A stretch of DNA of 64,000 nt from Nocardia vinacea (GTDB lineage: Bacteria; Actinomycetota; Actinomycetes; Mycobacteriales; Mycobacteriaceae). Positions 1 to 11,820 of this stretch are shown piece by piece. The notes beneath the pieces were generated by a model. The model was given only the letters and a program-made list of their open reading frames with translations. It did not search any database and was not told the DNA's origin. The first letter of the stretch is position 1, and every line of letters begins with the position of its first letter. Location of the stretch: positions 7,130,001-7,194,000 of the forward strand of contig NZ_CP109149.1 of assembly GCF_035920345.1 (NCBI RefSeq), written 5' to 3'. The position numbers and the translations under genes are program-made.

Positions 1-892
1 AGGCCGCCGTCAACCGTTGCGCCCGTACCTTTCCGGCGGTCGCCAGCAACCGACGATCCCGCTCCCACCGTTCGCGAACGACCGGATCGGCCTGTGCCCA
101 CAGCGGCTCCAGTTCCGTAAGTACCTGTTCGAAATATGCGTACGCGCCACCCAGTGCGATATGCCCGCCTGGCGAGGTCGGCCGATCCATATCGAGACCA
201 CGCACGAAGGCCACCGCGGCGAGTAGCCGCTGCAGCGTCGCCTGCGGCCAACCGGACTCGCGCCCGACTCGCACCAGCCAGCCGAGGGTAGCCGCGAGCA
301 CATGGACGTCCTCGATGGTGCGGAACGGTTTGAGGTAATCCGTGTACCCGTCGCCGGCCAACGGCTCGGCCGCGGCATCGGTGAATGTCACCGAGGCGTG
401 TGGGATTTCGGGTGCGAAAGGTACCGCGGGCAGATTCGTCACATTGACGCCGGGCTGTGCCGCATCGACCAGTACCGCGCGCAGCCGGTTGCGGCCGTCG
501 GCCGCCGTGCCCGCGCTGGCGATCACCAACATCCGCCGCGCGAGGATCCCCAATGTGGTGAAGGTCTTGGTACCGTTCACCCGCCAACCGCCGTCGGTCT
601 CGGTCACCTCGGTCGCGATCGCGGACGGATGCGCGCCACCCGCCTCGGTCGCGGAAACCGCGATCAGCTCATCGGCCGCGAGTTCGGGCAGCAACGCACG
701 CAGCGCCTGCTGATATCCGGACAGGAATGCGAAACCCAGTCGGTCCGCACCGAATCCACCGGCGATCGCTATATCGATCGTGGTATCGAACCGCTCGGCG
801 GCCGCCCGATGCCGCGTCCACGCATCGGTGATCGACTCGAGCGGTGTCGGATCGAGCGCCTCGGTCAGCAGATAGTCGAACACAGAGTCCAC
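1..892 (-). CDS. Acyl-CoA dehydrogenase family protein (3' end cut by window edge)
   Basis: About 297 codons read without a stop from a GTG at 892 to the left edge; the C-terminus lies outside the window. The middle of the product contains the typical acyl-CoA dehydrogenase beta-domain pattern (SATEAGGAHPSAIATEV, then GWRVNGTKTFTT), followed by helical sequence. Members are flavoproteins that oxidise acyl-CoA or related thioesters; the substrate cannot be told here. A second GTG at 883 is an alternative start; an in-frame stop at 902-904 limits extension. The Shine-Dalgarno match is weak for both. The gene is divergent from the DUF1275 gene, about 150 bases away. Confidence 0.75.
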   Translation of the reverse strand, partial: MDSVFDYLLTEALDPTPLESITDAWTRHRAAAERFDTTIDIAIAGGFGADRLGFAFLSGYQQALRALLPELAADELIAVSATEAGGAHPSAIATEVTETDGGWRVNGTKTFTTLGILARRMLVIASAGTAADGRNRLRAVLVDAAQPGVNVTNLPAVPFAPEIPHASVTFTDAAAEPLAGDGYTDYLKPFRTIEDVHVLAATLGWLVRVGRESGWPQATLQRLLAAVAFVRGLDMDRPTSPGGHIALGGAYAYFEQVLTELEPLWAQADPVVRERWERDRRLLATAGKVRAQRLTAA

Positions 893-1046
893 TCGTGCAC
901 GCTAACCGAGAATCGTCGCCCGGCTCGCACCCAGGAAGCCGGCGACTACACCGCAATCCTTATCCGGAGCGCGGCGATGCGACAGCAGAATCTCAGGATC
1001 ACCAGGTATCACTGACTCGTCATCCCCCTCGTGAGGAGCCTGACCA

Positions 1047-1757
1047 GTGACGAAACCAGATCTCGCGCGCCGAAGGGCGCTGTACGACGCCGAGGCGCGA
1101 CTGTCGTGGGTGCTCGCCGCACTGGCCGGTCTCATCGGAGCCGCAGCCTTTATGCATACCGAGGGCTACTTCGTCACATTCATGACCGGCAATACCGAGC
1201 GCGCCGTTCTCGGGTACTTCCACGACGAACCCGATATCGCCGTCGCCGCGGCCCTGCTGATGATCTCGTTCCTCGCGGGCGTTGTGGTGTCTTCCTGGTG
1301 CCGCAGGCGCTACTGGTCCGGTCATCCGCACGGCCCGACCCTGCTCACCACGCTCAGCCTCGCAGTCGCATCCCTGCTGGACGGCATCATCTACTGGGCG
1401 ACGAGCGCCACCAATATCGACCTCATCCCGATCCTGTTCGTCGCCTTCGGCGTCGGCGCGCTCAACACCTCATTCGTCAAGGACGGCGAGGTCTCGATTC
1501 CCCTCAGCTACGTCACCGGCACCCTCGTCAAAATGGGCCAGGGCATCGAACGCCATATCAGCGGTGGCGATTACGCCGACTGGCTCAACTACTTCCTGCT
1601 CTATACCGCATTCTGCGCGGGAGCGCTGCTCGGCGGATTGCTGAGCCTGGTCGTCGCGGGCTGGGCCATGCTGATCACCGCCACCGTAGTGTGTCTGATC
1701 ACTACCTGCTACACCTACCTGCACCTGGACCGCCACGGCCCGCCAACGACGAGCTGA
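1047..1757 (+). CDS. YoaK/DUF1275 family small membrane protein
   Basis: The 236-residue product has about six hydrophobic segments and the DUF1275 hallmark near residues 30-55 (HTEGYFVTFMTGNTER), where the first membrane pair sits. DUF1275 proteins are inner-membrane proteins of unknown transport or stress function. The GTG start at 1047 follows GTGAGGAG with good spacing. The next gene begins 40 bases downstream on the same strand, so the two may share a transcript. The function is not established for the family; the family call is firm, any role is not. Confidence 0.8.
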   Translation: MTKPDLARRRALYDAEARLSWVLAALAGLIGAAAFMHTEGYFVTFMTGNTERAVLGYFHDEPDIAVAAALLMISFLAGVVVSSWCRRRYWSGHPHGPTLLTTLSLAVASLLDGIIYWATSATNIDLIPILFVAFGVGALNTSFVKDGEVSIPLSYVTGTLVKMGQGIERHISGGDYADWLNYFLLYTAFCAGALLGGLLSLVVAGWAMLITATVVCLITTCYTYLHLDRHGPPTTS

Positions 1758-1797
1758 CCCACGTGCGCGCCGTCGAGGCGGCGGATACGGTTGTCCG

Positions 1798-2841
1798 GTG
1801 GGGAGTTTCGAGGATCCGACGCCGGATCACCTTGCGGCACTTGCACAACAGAGCACCTGGGCCGAAGTCCGACCGCTATTGCGGCCGATTCTACGTCCGA
1901 CGACCTACAAGCAGGCCGCACTCGACAACCTGCTGCACCGCTGGCCCGAGGCCACCGAGATCGACATCCGGTTCGTCAGCCGTCCGGCCTTCCCGTTTGT
2001 CGACGAATTGGTCGCGATCGACCTGCCGAACACGCGCACAGTCATCACCTACTCGACCATGGCGCTCTGGCCGGTTTCGGCCGACGAGGTCTTCGCGGCG
2101 GCCCGCGACAATCTGGAAGCCATTGCGCAGCCCCATAATCCGCGCGGCAATGCCATCCTCACCAGCACCGATCGCGACGGCAGCGCATACCTCACCTCCT
2201 GGCCGCTCGCCCCGGGTTGGTTGGCGAGCTTCAGCCAGCGCTACGCCGGTCGCCGCCCTGTCGTCTTCATGCCCGATATCGACACCCTGATCGTGGTCCC
2301 CGATATCCCACACCTGCTCGCCCGCGTCTACCGCCAGGTCGAGCAACAGTATGTGGATGCACGCCAACGCCTCTCGCCCCAGGGCTACACCCTCGACGAG
2401 GACGACACCGTCGTCCCCTTCGATCGTGCGGGCCGACACGAACAACACCAGGCTGCCGTCCGCGCCGGATACCGGCTTGCCATGTGGGAGTATGCCGTCC
2501 AGGCCCACTGGCTCACTCAGGCGCTCGAACGCGACCTCGAATTCACCCGCTACGACCTGAAGATGGCCATCGTCGGCGACATAAAGCCGGCAGGCACCGA
2601 CACCCACCCCTACACCTACACCGTCTGGGGCCAAGGGGTCGACTACCTGCTGCCCGCCGCGGACTACATCATGTTCGCCGACAACAACGCCGTTCCCGTC
2701 TGCACCGTCCCGCTCACCGCGGCACTCGAAATAACCGGCCTCACACCGATTCCCGGCATGTCCCCCATTCGTTTCGAGGCCCGTTTCTGGCCCGATGACA
2801 CGATGCTCACCCAGTTGAAGCAGGCCTCGGTCGCCCTGTGA
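1798..2841 (+). CDS. DUF1444-like protein of unknown function
   Basis: A 347-residue soluble protein with no signal peptide or membrane segment. Residues about 75-110 (LPNTRTVITYSTMALWPVSA followed by a DEVFAAARDNLEA helix) resemble the conserved core of DUF1444 (YtpQ-type) proteins, where a strand-rich segment precedes a Trp-containing turn and an ALENL-like helix. No catalytic motif is recognised. GTG 1798 is used as start; there is no clear Shine-Dalgarno, so translation may depend on the DUF1275 gene just upstream. The family link is by eye only. Confidence 0.6.
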   Translation: MGSFEDPTPDHLAALAQQSTWAEVRPLLRPILRPTTYKQAALDNLLHRWPEATEIDIRFVSRPAFPFVDELVAIDLPNTRTVITYSTMALWPVSADEVFAAARDNLEAIAQPHNPRGNAILTSTDRDGSAYLTSWPLAPGWLASFSQRYAGRRPVVFMPDIDTLIVVPDIPHLLARVYRQVEQQYVDARQRLSPQGYTLDEDDTVVPFDRAGRHEQHQAAVRAGYRLAMWEYAVQAHWLTQALERDLEFTRYDLKMAIVGDIKPAGTDTHPYTYTVWGQGVDYLLPAADYIMFADNNAVPVCTVPLTAALEITGLTPIPGMSPIRFEARFWPDDTMLTQLKQASVAL

Positions 2842-3122
2842 ATCAGGCCGGGACTCGGTCCGCATATCCGAACTCCCACGGCGAACCTGTGCAAAGATGG
2901 CACATCGCTCGAACCGCACGACCTTGCACGATGCAGGCCTAGTCGATTACGCGCAGAGCTTCACGCATTGGCCGTCCGCCCACTCGGCGCGACGCCCGGC
3001 CTTATGGACGCAGCGACCATCGCATTTCGCGTCACTCAAAGCTGTTGATGAGTAAGAGATTTCGTTATGTCCAAGGGACGGAAGGCCGAAACCGTTCGAA
3101 CCCGGAAAGGATGTATGAATAA
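2842..3122. other. Intergenic region upstream of the first P450
   Basis: 280 bases with no confident gene. On the minus strand a 30-codon frame (TTG at 3039 to stop at 2947) ends in two CX3C pairs; it is described as a finding but not called as a gene. No convincing promoter hexamers were found. Confidence 0.5.
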
Positions 3123-4436
3123 GTGAAACCCGCGGATGAGATCCTCGAGCTGACCGATGAGTTCTATCAACATCCGCACGAGGTCTACGAGGCTTTGCGT
3201 AAGCGCGGCCCAATCCATCGCGTCCGCTTGGACGGGGTGCTCGGCTGGATGATCGTCGATCACGATGTGGCGAAACAAGCCTTCGTCGAGCCGACCATCA
3301 GCAAGAAGATCGGATCGCCGCGGGGCCAGGCCGTCATGGCCAAACACGGCGCCGACGGCCAGTACAACGGCGCCATCAACGACAACATGCTTTTCGCCGA
3401 CCCGCCGCAGCACACCCGCCTGCGCAGCCTCGTCGCGAAGGCGTTCGCGAGCCGCGCCATCCGGGATCTCGGACCGCGAATCGAGCAGATCGCCGACACT
3501 CTGCTGGATGACCTGACCACCCGCGAATCCGCCGACCTGATCGACAGCTATGCCTTCCCGGTACCGATCTCGGTGATCTGCGAATTGCTCGGTGTGCCGG
3601 ACGCGGACAAGGACGAATTCCGAGCCTGGACGGCCATTCTCGTCGACGACTCGGCCGACATCGAGAAGCGCACCAGCGCCGGCCTGAGCTTCTTCACCTA
3701 CCTGACGGACCTGATCGCCGAGCGCAGCGAACACCCCCTCGACGATCTGCTATCGGAACTCATCGTCGCGAAAGACAACGATGACCGACTCGACCAGCAA
3801 GAACTCATCTCCATGCTGTTCCTGCTGCTGACCGCCGGCCACGAGACCTCGGTCAACCTGATCGGCAACGCACTGCTCGAGTTGCTGATCGACCCCCGAG
3901 CGGCCGACCGCCTGCGCGCCGACCCGAGCAAGATCCCCGACTTCATCGAGGAAACGCTCCGCTACCAGGGCCCGGTCCATTTCGGCACGGCTCGCTACAC
4001 CACCGCCCCGATCACCTTGGGAAACCAAGACATCGACGCGGACGAATTCATCATCATCTCCATCGCAGCAGCCAACCGCGACCCACAGCGATTCGCCGAT
4101 CCGAGCCGATTCGACCCCAACCGCAGCGACACCCGGAACATCGCATTCGGCCACGGTATCCACTACTGCATCGGCGCCGCCCTGGCCCGCATGGAAGCAA
4201 CCATCGCCCTCACCCGCCTACTGGCCCGCATCCCGGCAATGTCACTCGACGTACCGGCCACCGATCTGACGTGGCGCAAGAGCCTCCTCATCCGAGGCCT
4301 GACCACCCTCCCCGTCCACCTCTCCACCACCGCCGAGATCGCTACCCGCGCCGCAAAGATTCCCGACACGGCGGACCCAACCGCTCCCTGGACCGAACCC
4401 GACAACCTCGACGAGCCGCAGTTTTCAACGGTCTAG
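3123..4436 (+). CDS. Cytochrome P450
   Basis: A 437-residue soluble bacterial P450. Visible landmarks: I-helix oxygen-binding AGHETS near residue 240, the K-helix ExxR (EETLRY) near 277, and the heme-ligand loop FGHGIHYCIGAALARME near 342-358 with the Cys thiolate. It would need a ferredoxin and reductase partner; none is encoded nearby. The substrate is unknown. The GTG start at 3123 is preceded by GGAAAGGATG; an overlapping ATG at 3116 is out of frame and stops after three codons. It appears monocistronic. Confidence 0.92.
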   Translation: MKPADEILELTDEFYQHPHEVYEALRKRGPIHRVRLDGVLGWMIVDHDVAKQAFVEPTISKKIGSPRGQAVMAKHGADGQYNGAINDNMLFADPPQHTRLRSLVAKAFASRAIRDLGPRIEQIADTLLDDLTTRESADLIDSYAFPVPISVICELLGVPDADKDEFRAWTAILVDDSADIEKRTSAGLSFFTYLTDLIAERSEHPLDDLLSELIVAKDNDDRLDQQELISMLFLLLTAGHETSVNLIGNALLELLIDPRAADRLRADPSKIPDFIEETLRYQGPVHFGTARYTTAPITLGNQDIDADEFIIISIAAANRDPQRFADPSRFDPNRSDTRNIAFGHGIHYCIGAALARMEATIALTRLLARIPAMSLDVPATDLTWRKSLLIRGLTTLPVHLSTTAEIATRAAKIPDTADPTAPWTEPDNLDEPQFSTV

Positions 4437-4625
4437 CCAGCCCCCGTCGGCCCCCTAGCGGCACCCCTGAAGTGGCCGCCCCACGCAACCACAACCGACG
4501 GGCTGGGGCTGGCGCAGTATCCGGGCAGGCGAGCCAGATTTGACCGTCGATAAACAATGCCGCCTCGAGCACTGCGGGCAGTGAGAACATTGTGGAGACC
4601 CAATTTCATCGAAGTGAGGGATCTC

Positions 4626-4832
4626 TTGAACCGTGCCATGCTGAGTGCATTTGCCGCCGGGGCGATTTCGCTGACGATCGGTCTGCCGTCGGCGCCAGCC
4701 GCAGCGTCCCCGGACGGGCTTGCGCCGGAATCCACACCGACCACCCGAACCGAGGTGACAGCTCCTTTTGATCCCATTTGTCCCCTCTGTTTCCTGCGCG
4801 AACTGCTCGAAAGCGGCTCCAGTCACCCGTAA
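4626..4832 (+). CDS. Small secreted protein, 68 residues
   Basis: The TTG at 4626 sits six bases after GTGAGGGA and begins a protein with a short basic start, a hydrophobic stretch (AMLSAFAAGAISLTIG) and a probable AxA cleavage site near residue 26. The mature part is only about 40 residues and includes CPLC, a CxxC pair. An ATG at 4557 in the same frame lacks a ribosome-binding site and would bury the signal peptide. Small exported proteins of this type are common in Nocardia and usually have no known role. The frame is supported by the signal-peptide pattern only. Confidence 0.55.
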   Translation: MNRAMLSAFAAGAISLTIGLPSAPAAASPDGLAPESTPTTRTEVTAPFDPICPLCFLRELLESGSSHP

Positions 4833-5155
4833 CGATCTCGCCTACGGTCGTCAGTGACACACCCGGATGTCCACCGGTTACGGCATCTGGAAGGCGAGCG
4901 AGGTGCAGCGGCTGGGGGCGGTACTGGGTGAGCGACGCAAGTGAGAGGACCCGGGGGGGCTGTGCACGCCCATTTGGACCGGCGAACCAGAAGTGGGGAT
5001 CCGAGAGCCTCTGCGCGGCATCCGAGCAAGCGCGCCAGGTATGGGGGTCCGGGGGGGCGACGCCCCTCCGGGTGGGGTTTGGGGGCTTCGCCCCCAAAAA
5101 ACACGCGAAACGAGACAAGGCTCACGCTCTCCGTGAGCATGAGCCTGGCATCGAG
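4833..5155. other. Intergenic region with GC-rich dyads
   Basis: 323 bases between the small secreted gene and tRNA-Ala. No gene is supported. It contains two GC-rich inverted repeats (5054-5066 and 5081-5095), listed separately. Confidence 0.6.
5054..5101. repeat. Double GC-rich hairpin element
   Basis: Two adjacent palindromes: GGGGCGACGCCCC (5054-5066) and GGGGGCTTCGCCCCC (5081-5095), the second followed by AAAAAA. The T run lies on the wrong side for a minus-strand Rho-independent terminator of the tRNA operon, so this looks more like a dispersed REP-type element that may still protect RNA ends. Confidence 0.5.
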
Positions 5156-5228
5156 TGGAGCCTAGGGGAATCGAACCCCTAACCCCTGCCTTGCAAAGGC
5201 AGTGCTCTGCCAATTGAGCTAAGGCCCC
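5156..5228 (-). tRNA. tRNA-Ala (anticodon TGC)
   Basis: The 73-base cloverleaf reads GGGGCCTTAGCTC at its 5' end, an anticodon loop CTTTGCAAG with TGC in the middle, a T arm with GGTTCGATTCC, and a 3' strand AGGCTCC plus discriminator A pairing with the acceptor start (one G-U). CCA is not encoded. It lies with tRNA-Ile and DLW-39 downstream of gyrA, as in related Actinobacteria. Confidence 0.97.
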
Positions 5229-5252
5229 GAATCCCTACTGTCCGAAGACAGT

Positions 5253-5360
5253 TCAGCGGGTGGTGACTTCGTGCCACAGGTCCGCATCGTCACGCTTGCG
5301 CAGCTTGGTAATTCCGATGAGAACCGCGACCACGACACCGACCGTGAGAAGAATTTTCAT
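5253..5360 (-). CDS. DLW-39 family protein, 35 residues
   Basis: A 35-residue protein starting MKILLTVGVVVAVLIGITKL, a single membrane helix, followed by a charged tail containing DADLW. The Asp-Leu-Trp motif and the position between tRNA-Ile and tRNA-Ala downstream of gyrA match the actinobacterial DLW-39 family. Its function is unknown; it is probably a small membrane protein with its C-terminus in the cytoplasm. Small proteins like this are easily missed by gene finders. Confidence 0.85.
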   Translation of the reverse strand: MKILLTVGVVVAVLIGITKLRKRDDADLWHEVTTR

Positions 5361-5389
5361 GATTCCCACCCTACTGTGATGTTCGGGAG

Positions 5390-5463
5390 TGGGCCTAGGA
5401 GGACTTGAACCTCCGACCTCTTCGTTATCAGCGAAGCGCTCTAACCGCCTGAGCTATAGGCCC
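5390..5463 (-). tRNA. tRNA-Ile (anticodon GAT)
   Basis: The 74-base cloverleaf starts GGGCCTATAGCTC, has anticodon loop GCTGATAAC with GAT, a T arm with GGTTCAAGTCC, and a perfect seven-pair acceptor stem (GGGCCTA with TAGGCCC) plus discriminator A. CCA is not encoded. Confidence 0.97.
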
Positions 5464-5598
5464 CTATTCTCGTTCGGATTACCCGCCGGAGCTGCTAACC
5501 GAACCGAGGCACGAGATTACCTTACCCGCACGCCGATGACCAAAACGGCCGGTCACCGCCCTGTGCGAGGACAGCGACCGGCCGCATGGACACCGTTT

Positions 5599-6696
5599 CT
5601 AGTCGGGGTCGGCCAGGGTCACCTGGATGCCGCCGACGAGGTCACAGCACTGGTTGTAGATGAAGACGCCGACGGTCGCCAATGCGGTGAAAAGCACCAC
5701 ATTGATCAGCCCGATGACACCCGCGTAGCCGAATACCGAACCGGCATCGACCAACCCGACCGAGCCGCTGTCGGAGGAGACCATATCGGTGAAGGTGCTG
5801 TTGAGCCGCTCCCACACACCCATGCCCTCGAGCACGATGTAGAGCAGACCGACCGCGAGCATCCACACGAAGAACATGGCCACGCTGATCACCAGCGAGA
5901 TCTTCAGGGTCGACCACGGGTCGATCCGGCGGATCTGCACCGTAGCCCGCAATGGCTCACCGGAGGCGACGGCCGCCGCGACAGCGACCGGCACCGCGGG
6001 CGACACCGGTACGGACTGCGGGCCCGGGGTTTCGACGGGCAGCGGGTGCCGGATGTCGGACAGGTCCGGCATGTCCTTGATCAATTCCGGGCGGGCGATG
6101 CTGCGGGTCGGTCCATCGATGCCGACGGACTTCACCATCGCCGCTTCCTTGCGCGCCGCCTTGGCCGCGAGATCCGCGGTGGTGCGGGCATTGCCGCCAC
6201 CGAGACCGCCGCCGCCACCGAGGCCACCGCCACCACCACCACCGCTGAGCCCACCGCCACCGAGCCCACCGCCGGTGGAATTCGGGCGACCGGTCACCGG
6301 CGACTGTCCGGGGCGATACAGGTTCGACTGCGGCTCCCGCTGCGGCAGCTGCGACCAACCCTCCTGGAAGGGCGACTGGCCGCCGCCGTTCGATGCCGAG
6401 CGGTCGCCTGCTTCCGGCGCGGTCGGCTCGCCGGAATTACCCGGCCGAGCCGCCCGCTGATCGAATGCCTCACGCCCGTCCGCACCTGAGCTCGGCTCCG
6501 GCGCTTTGAATGCGACTTCGCCTTGCTTGCTGTGCATTTCGTGCGGTTGGGCCCCTCCCTGCGGGCCACTCGGCTGGCCGTTCTCGGCCGATGCGACCGG
6601 CCGTGGGATCGGCCGCGGCGGAATCGGTGACGGTGCGATCCGTTCGGTTACACCGTTCGTCTGGTGCCGCTCGTCGTTCGGCTGATTCGTGGTCAA
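5599..6696 (-). CDS. DUF3566 domain membrane protein
   Basis: A 365-residue protein. The N-terminal 235 residues are Pro/Gly/Ser-rich and disordered, with a run of Gly ([20 protein letters not shown]) around residues 145-165. The C-terminal 120 residues form DUF3566, with two membrane helices ([20 protein letters not shown] and [16 protein letters not shown]). This family sits immediately downstream of gyrA throughout Actinobacteria; its role is unknown. The TTG start at 6696 is preceded by AAGGA at seven bases. It follows gyrA by 42 bases and is probably cotranscribed. Confidence 0.88.
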   Translation of the reverse strand: MTTNQPNDERHQTNGVTERIAPSPIPPRPIPRPVASAENGQPSGPQGGAQPHEMHSKQGEVAFKAPEPSSGADGREAFDQRAARPGNSGEPTAPEAGDRSASNGGGQSPFQEGWSQLPQREPQSNLYRPGQSPVTGRPNSTGGGLGGGGLSGGGGGGGLGGGGGLGGGNARTTADLAAKAARKEAAMVKSVGIDGPTRSIARPELIKDMPDLSDIRHPLPVETPGPQSVPVSPAVPVAVAAAVASGEPLRATVQIRRIDPWSTLKISLVISVAMFFVWMLAVGLLYIVLEGMGVWERLNSTFTDMVSSDSGSVGLVDAGSVFGYAGVIGLINVVLFTALATVGVFIYNQCCDLVGGIQVTLADPD

Positions 6697-6738
6697 TGGG
6701 AATCCTTAGATCCGTTCGTTGCCGCCGCTGTGGGGTTA

Positions 6739-9258
6739 CTACTCAGAGGAACCGGTGTCGCCGTCTACGCCGACGAGCGAATCCGGATCGGGTTCGTCGG
6801 CATTGCGCGCGATAGCAAGCAACGTATCGCCATCGGCGAGGTTCATCAATCGCACGCCCTTGGTCTGTCGTCCAGCTTTACGAACCTGCTTCGCCGCCGT
6901 CCGGATAACACCACCGCCGGACGTGATCGCATACAACTCATCCTCGTCGTCGACGATGAGCGCACCGACCAGGGTGCCACGCTTGGTGTCGTATTGGATA
7001 GTCAATACGCCTTTACCGCCGCGACCCTGCGGGGTGTACTCCTCGATCGCGGTCCGCTTGGCATAACCGCCCGAGGTCGCGACGAGCAGATAGGTGTCGG
7101 CGCGAACCACATTGAGCGACAACAGTTCATCGTCGGCATTGAACCGCATGCCCTGCACACCGGACGTGGCGCGGCCCATCGGACGCAGTGCCTCGTCGGT
7201 GGCGGAGAAGCGGATCGACTGGCCGCGCGCCGAAACCAGCAGCAGATCGTCGTCGGCCGAGCACAGGACGGCGCCGACCAATTCGTCGTCGTCGCGCAGG
7301 TTCACCGCGACGATGCCGCCGCTGCGGTTGGAGTCGAAGTCGGACAGCTTCGACTTCTTGACCAGGCCGTTCCTGGTGGCGAGCACCAGATAGGGCGCAT
7401 CTTCATAGCCCTTGATCTGGATGATCTGGGCGATCTTCTCATCCGGCTGGAAGGCCAGCAGATTCGCGACATGCTGACCGCGCGCGGTCCGGCTGGCCTC
7501 GGGCAGTTCGTAGGCCTTGGCCCGGTACACCCGGCCCTTATTGGTGAAGAACAGCAGCCAGTCGTGCGTGGAGCTGATGAAGAAGTGCTTGACGATGTCG
7601 TCCTGCTTGAGGCCCGCGCCCTGCACGCCCTTGCCGCCGCGCTTCTGGCTGCGGTACAGGTCGGTCTTGGTGCGCTTGGCGTAACCGGTCTCGGTGACGG
7701 TGACAACCACGTCCTCGCGGGCGATGAGATCCTCATCGGCCATATCGCCGTCATTGGCGACGATCTTGGTGCGCCGCTCGTCGCCGTACTTCTCGACGAT
7801 CTCGGCCAGCTCGTCGCGCACGATCGCGCGCTGGCGCTCCGGCTTGTCGAGAATGTCCTTGAGGTCGGCGATTTCGGCCTCGATCTTGGCCAACTCGTCG
7901 ACGATCTTCTGCCGCTCCAGGGCCGAGAGGCGCCGCAGCTGCATGTCGAGGATGGCGGTGGCCTGGATTTCGTCGATATCGAGCAGCTGCATCAGGCCGG
8001 TACGCGCGGTGTCGGTATTGGCCGAGCGCCGGATCAGCGCGATGACCTCGTCCAACGCGTCCAGTGCCTTGACCAGGCCGCGCAGGATGTGGGCCCGCTC
8101 CTCGGCCTTGCGCAGCAGGTAGCGGGTGCGCCGGACGATGACTTCCAACTGGTGTTCGACGTAGAGCCGGATCATCTGATCCAGGCGCAGCGTGCGCGGC
8201 ACGCCGTCGACGATCGAGAGCATGTTGGCGCCGAAGCTGGTCTGCAGCTGGGTGTGCTTGTAGAGGTTGTTCAGCACCACCTTGGCGACCGCGTCCCGCT
8301 TGACGGTCACCACGATGCGCATGCCGGCCCGGTCGGAGGACTCGTCGTGGATATCCGAGATACCCGCGATCTTGCCGTCCTTCACCTGCTCGGCGATCGA
8401 GTTGATGAAGTTGTCGGTGTTGACCTGGTAGGGCAGTTCGGTGATGACGATCGTGGTGCGACCGCGATTGTCCTCTTCGATCTCGACGACACCGCGCATC
8501 CGGATCGAACCGCGACCGGTGGTGTAAGCGTCGTGGATGCCCTGGCCGCCGACGATCAGACCGTAGGTCGGGAAGTCCGGCCCCTTCACCCGCTCCATGC
8601 AGGCGGCGAGGGTGGATTCCTCGTCGGCCTCGTAGTTCTCCAGCGCCCAGTAGATGGCCTCGGCCAGCTCGTTGAGATTGTGCGGCGGCACATTGGTGGC
8701 CATACCGACCGCGATGCCGTTGCTGCCGTTCATCAGCAGGGCGGGCACCCGGCTCGGCAGCACGGTCGGCTCCTGCGAGCGACCGTCGTAGTTGGCGATG
8801 AAATCGACCGTCTCATGGTCGATTTCGCGCAGCATCTCCATCGCGAGCGGGGTCAGCCTGCACTCGGTGTAGCGCATCGCGGCCGCGCCGTCGTTGCCCC
8901 GCGAACCGAAGTTGCCCTGGCCGTCGACCAGCGGATAGCGCAGCGACCACGGCTGCGCCATGCGCACGAGGGTGTCGTAGATCGACGAGTCGCCGTGCGG
9001 GTGATAGTTACCCATGGTCTCGGCGACCGGACGGGCGGACTTCACATAACCGCGGTCGGGCCGATAGCCGTTGTCGTACATCGCGTACAGCACCCGGCGG
9101 TGCACCGGCTTGAGGCCGTCGCGCACCTCGGGCAGCGCGCGGCCGACGATCACGCTCATCGCGTAATCGATGTAGCTGTTCTGCATCTCGTTCTGGATAT
9201 CGACCGGTTCGATCCGGTCGCCCGCTCCGCCGTTCGGTGGCAGCGTTGTTTCAGTCAT
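6739..9258 (-). CDS. gyrA: DNA gyrase subunit A
   Basis: The 839-residue GyrA cuts and rejoins DNA in the A2B2 gyrase that introduces negative supercoils. The catalytic Tyr lies in AAAMRYTE, the quinolone-binding helix reads [17 protein letters not shown], and the C-terminal DNA-wrapping domain carries the GyrA box ([10 protein letters not shown]). The residue equivalent to M. tuberculosis Ala90 is Ser. The loop before the catalytic Tyr reads [16 protein letters not shown], where the mycobacterial version as remembered has Pro at two positions. Start ATG 9258 follows AAGGAG. It lies 59 bases after gyrB in the same operon. Confidence 0.98.
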   Translation of the reverse strand: MTETTLPPNGGAGDRIEPVDIQNEMQNSYIDYAMSVIVGRALPEVRDGLKPVHRRVLYAMYDNGYRPDRGYVKSARPVAETMGNYHPHGDSSIYDTLVRMAQPWSLRYPLVDGQGNFGSRGNDGAAAMRYTECRLTPLAMEMLREIDHETVDFIANYDGRSQEPTVLPSRVPALLMNGSNGIAVGMATNVPPHNLNELAEAIYWALENYEADEESTLAACMERVKGPDFPTYGLIVGGQGIHDAYTTGRGSIRMRGVVEIEEDNRGRTTIVITELPYQVNTDNFINSIAEQVKDGKIAGISDIHDESSDRAGMRIVVTVKRDAVAKVVLNNLYKHTQLQTSFGANMLSIVDGVPRTLRLDQMIRLYVEHQLEVIVRRTRYLLRKAEERAHILRGLVKALDALDEVIALIRRSANTDTARTGLMQLLDIDEIQATAILDMQLRRLSALERQKIVDELAKIEAEIADLKDILDKPERQRAIVRDELAEIVEKYGDERRTKIVANDGDMADEDLIAREDVVVTVTETGYAKRTKTDLYRSQKRGGKGVQGAGLKQDDIVKHFFISSTHDWLLFFTNKGRVYRAKAYELPEASRTARGQHVANLLAFQPDEKIAQIIQIKGYEDAPYLVLATRNGLVKKSKLSDFDSNRSGGIVAVNLRDDDELVGAVLCSADDDLLLVSARGQSIRFSATDEALRPMGRATSGVQGMRFNADDELLSLNVVRADTYLLVATSGGYAKRTAIEEYTPQGRGGKGVLTIQYDTKRGTLVGALIVDDEDELYAITSGGGVIRTAAKQVRKAGRQTKGVRLMNLADGDTLLAIARNADEPDPDSLVGVDGDTGSSE

Positions 9259-9317
9259 CTGGAGATCTCCTTATAGCGGACGTGGAATCGGCCTTCGCGC
9301 AGCGCAATTCACGTCGG

Positions 9318-11498
<2,181 letters not shown>

Positions 11499-11675
11499 CT
11501 AGTTACCCCACTATCCTACTGGTAGACCCAAGCCACAGTGCACCTACGACACCCCTGACAGCTCCGTGGATGCGAGAAATCGGTCGAGCACGGGTCGGTT
11601 CCGCCTTCAACCCCTTTGGGTCCATCAGATTCGGCCTGAGAGTTGCCTGTGTGGCGGAGCCGTAATCGCGGCCTG

Positions 11676-11726
11676 GTGAGCGAGCTTCAGCGAGTGAACC
11701 ATCGACACAGCGCGCAGTCGCGAGCG
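11676..11726 (+). repeat. Partial copy of the coupling repeat (plus strand)
   Basis: Starts GTGAGCGAGCTTCAGCGAGT and matches the first 50 or so bases of the 80-bp repeat upstream of dciA, in the opposite orientation. Translated, it begins MSELQRVNHRHSAQSRA, against [17 protein letters not shown] in the dciA-proximal copy; the EPSAGEAQA end is missing, the frame instead running to a stop at 11769-11771. It is a degenerate member with no gene start at its end. Confidence 0.65.
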
Positions 11727-11782
11727 GGTGACCAGTGCGTAGTTCAGCCTACGTGGCGGACTCGCTCATGACGGCCGCGCGG

Positions 11783-11798
11783 CGTTCCACGTGAAACT
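11783..11798. promoter_or_regulatory. parS: parS-like site
   Basis: CGTTCCACGTGAAACT matches the parS consensus TGTTTCACGTGAAACA at 13 of 16 positions, including the complete CACGTGAAAC half. It lies 22 bases downstream of the dciA stop, about 10 kb from the main parS cluster, on the other side of oriC. Confidence 0.65.
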
Positions 11799-11820
11799 GA
11801 TCTATGCGCTGGACCGTCGC

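Noticed and set aside
6664..9276. 870-residue open frame on plus, antisense to gyrA
   Set aside because: It mirrors the gyrA codons; GC-rich coding regions often leave the opposite strand open. No family motif or ribosome-binding site.
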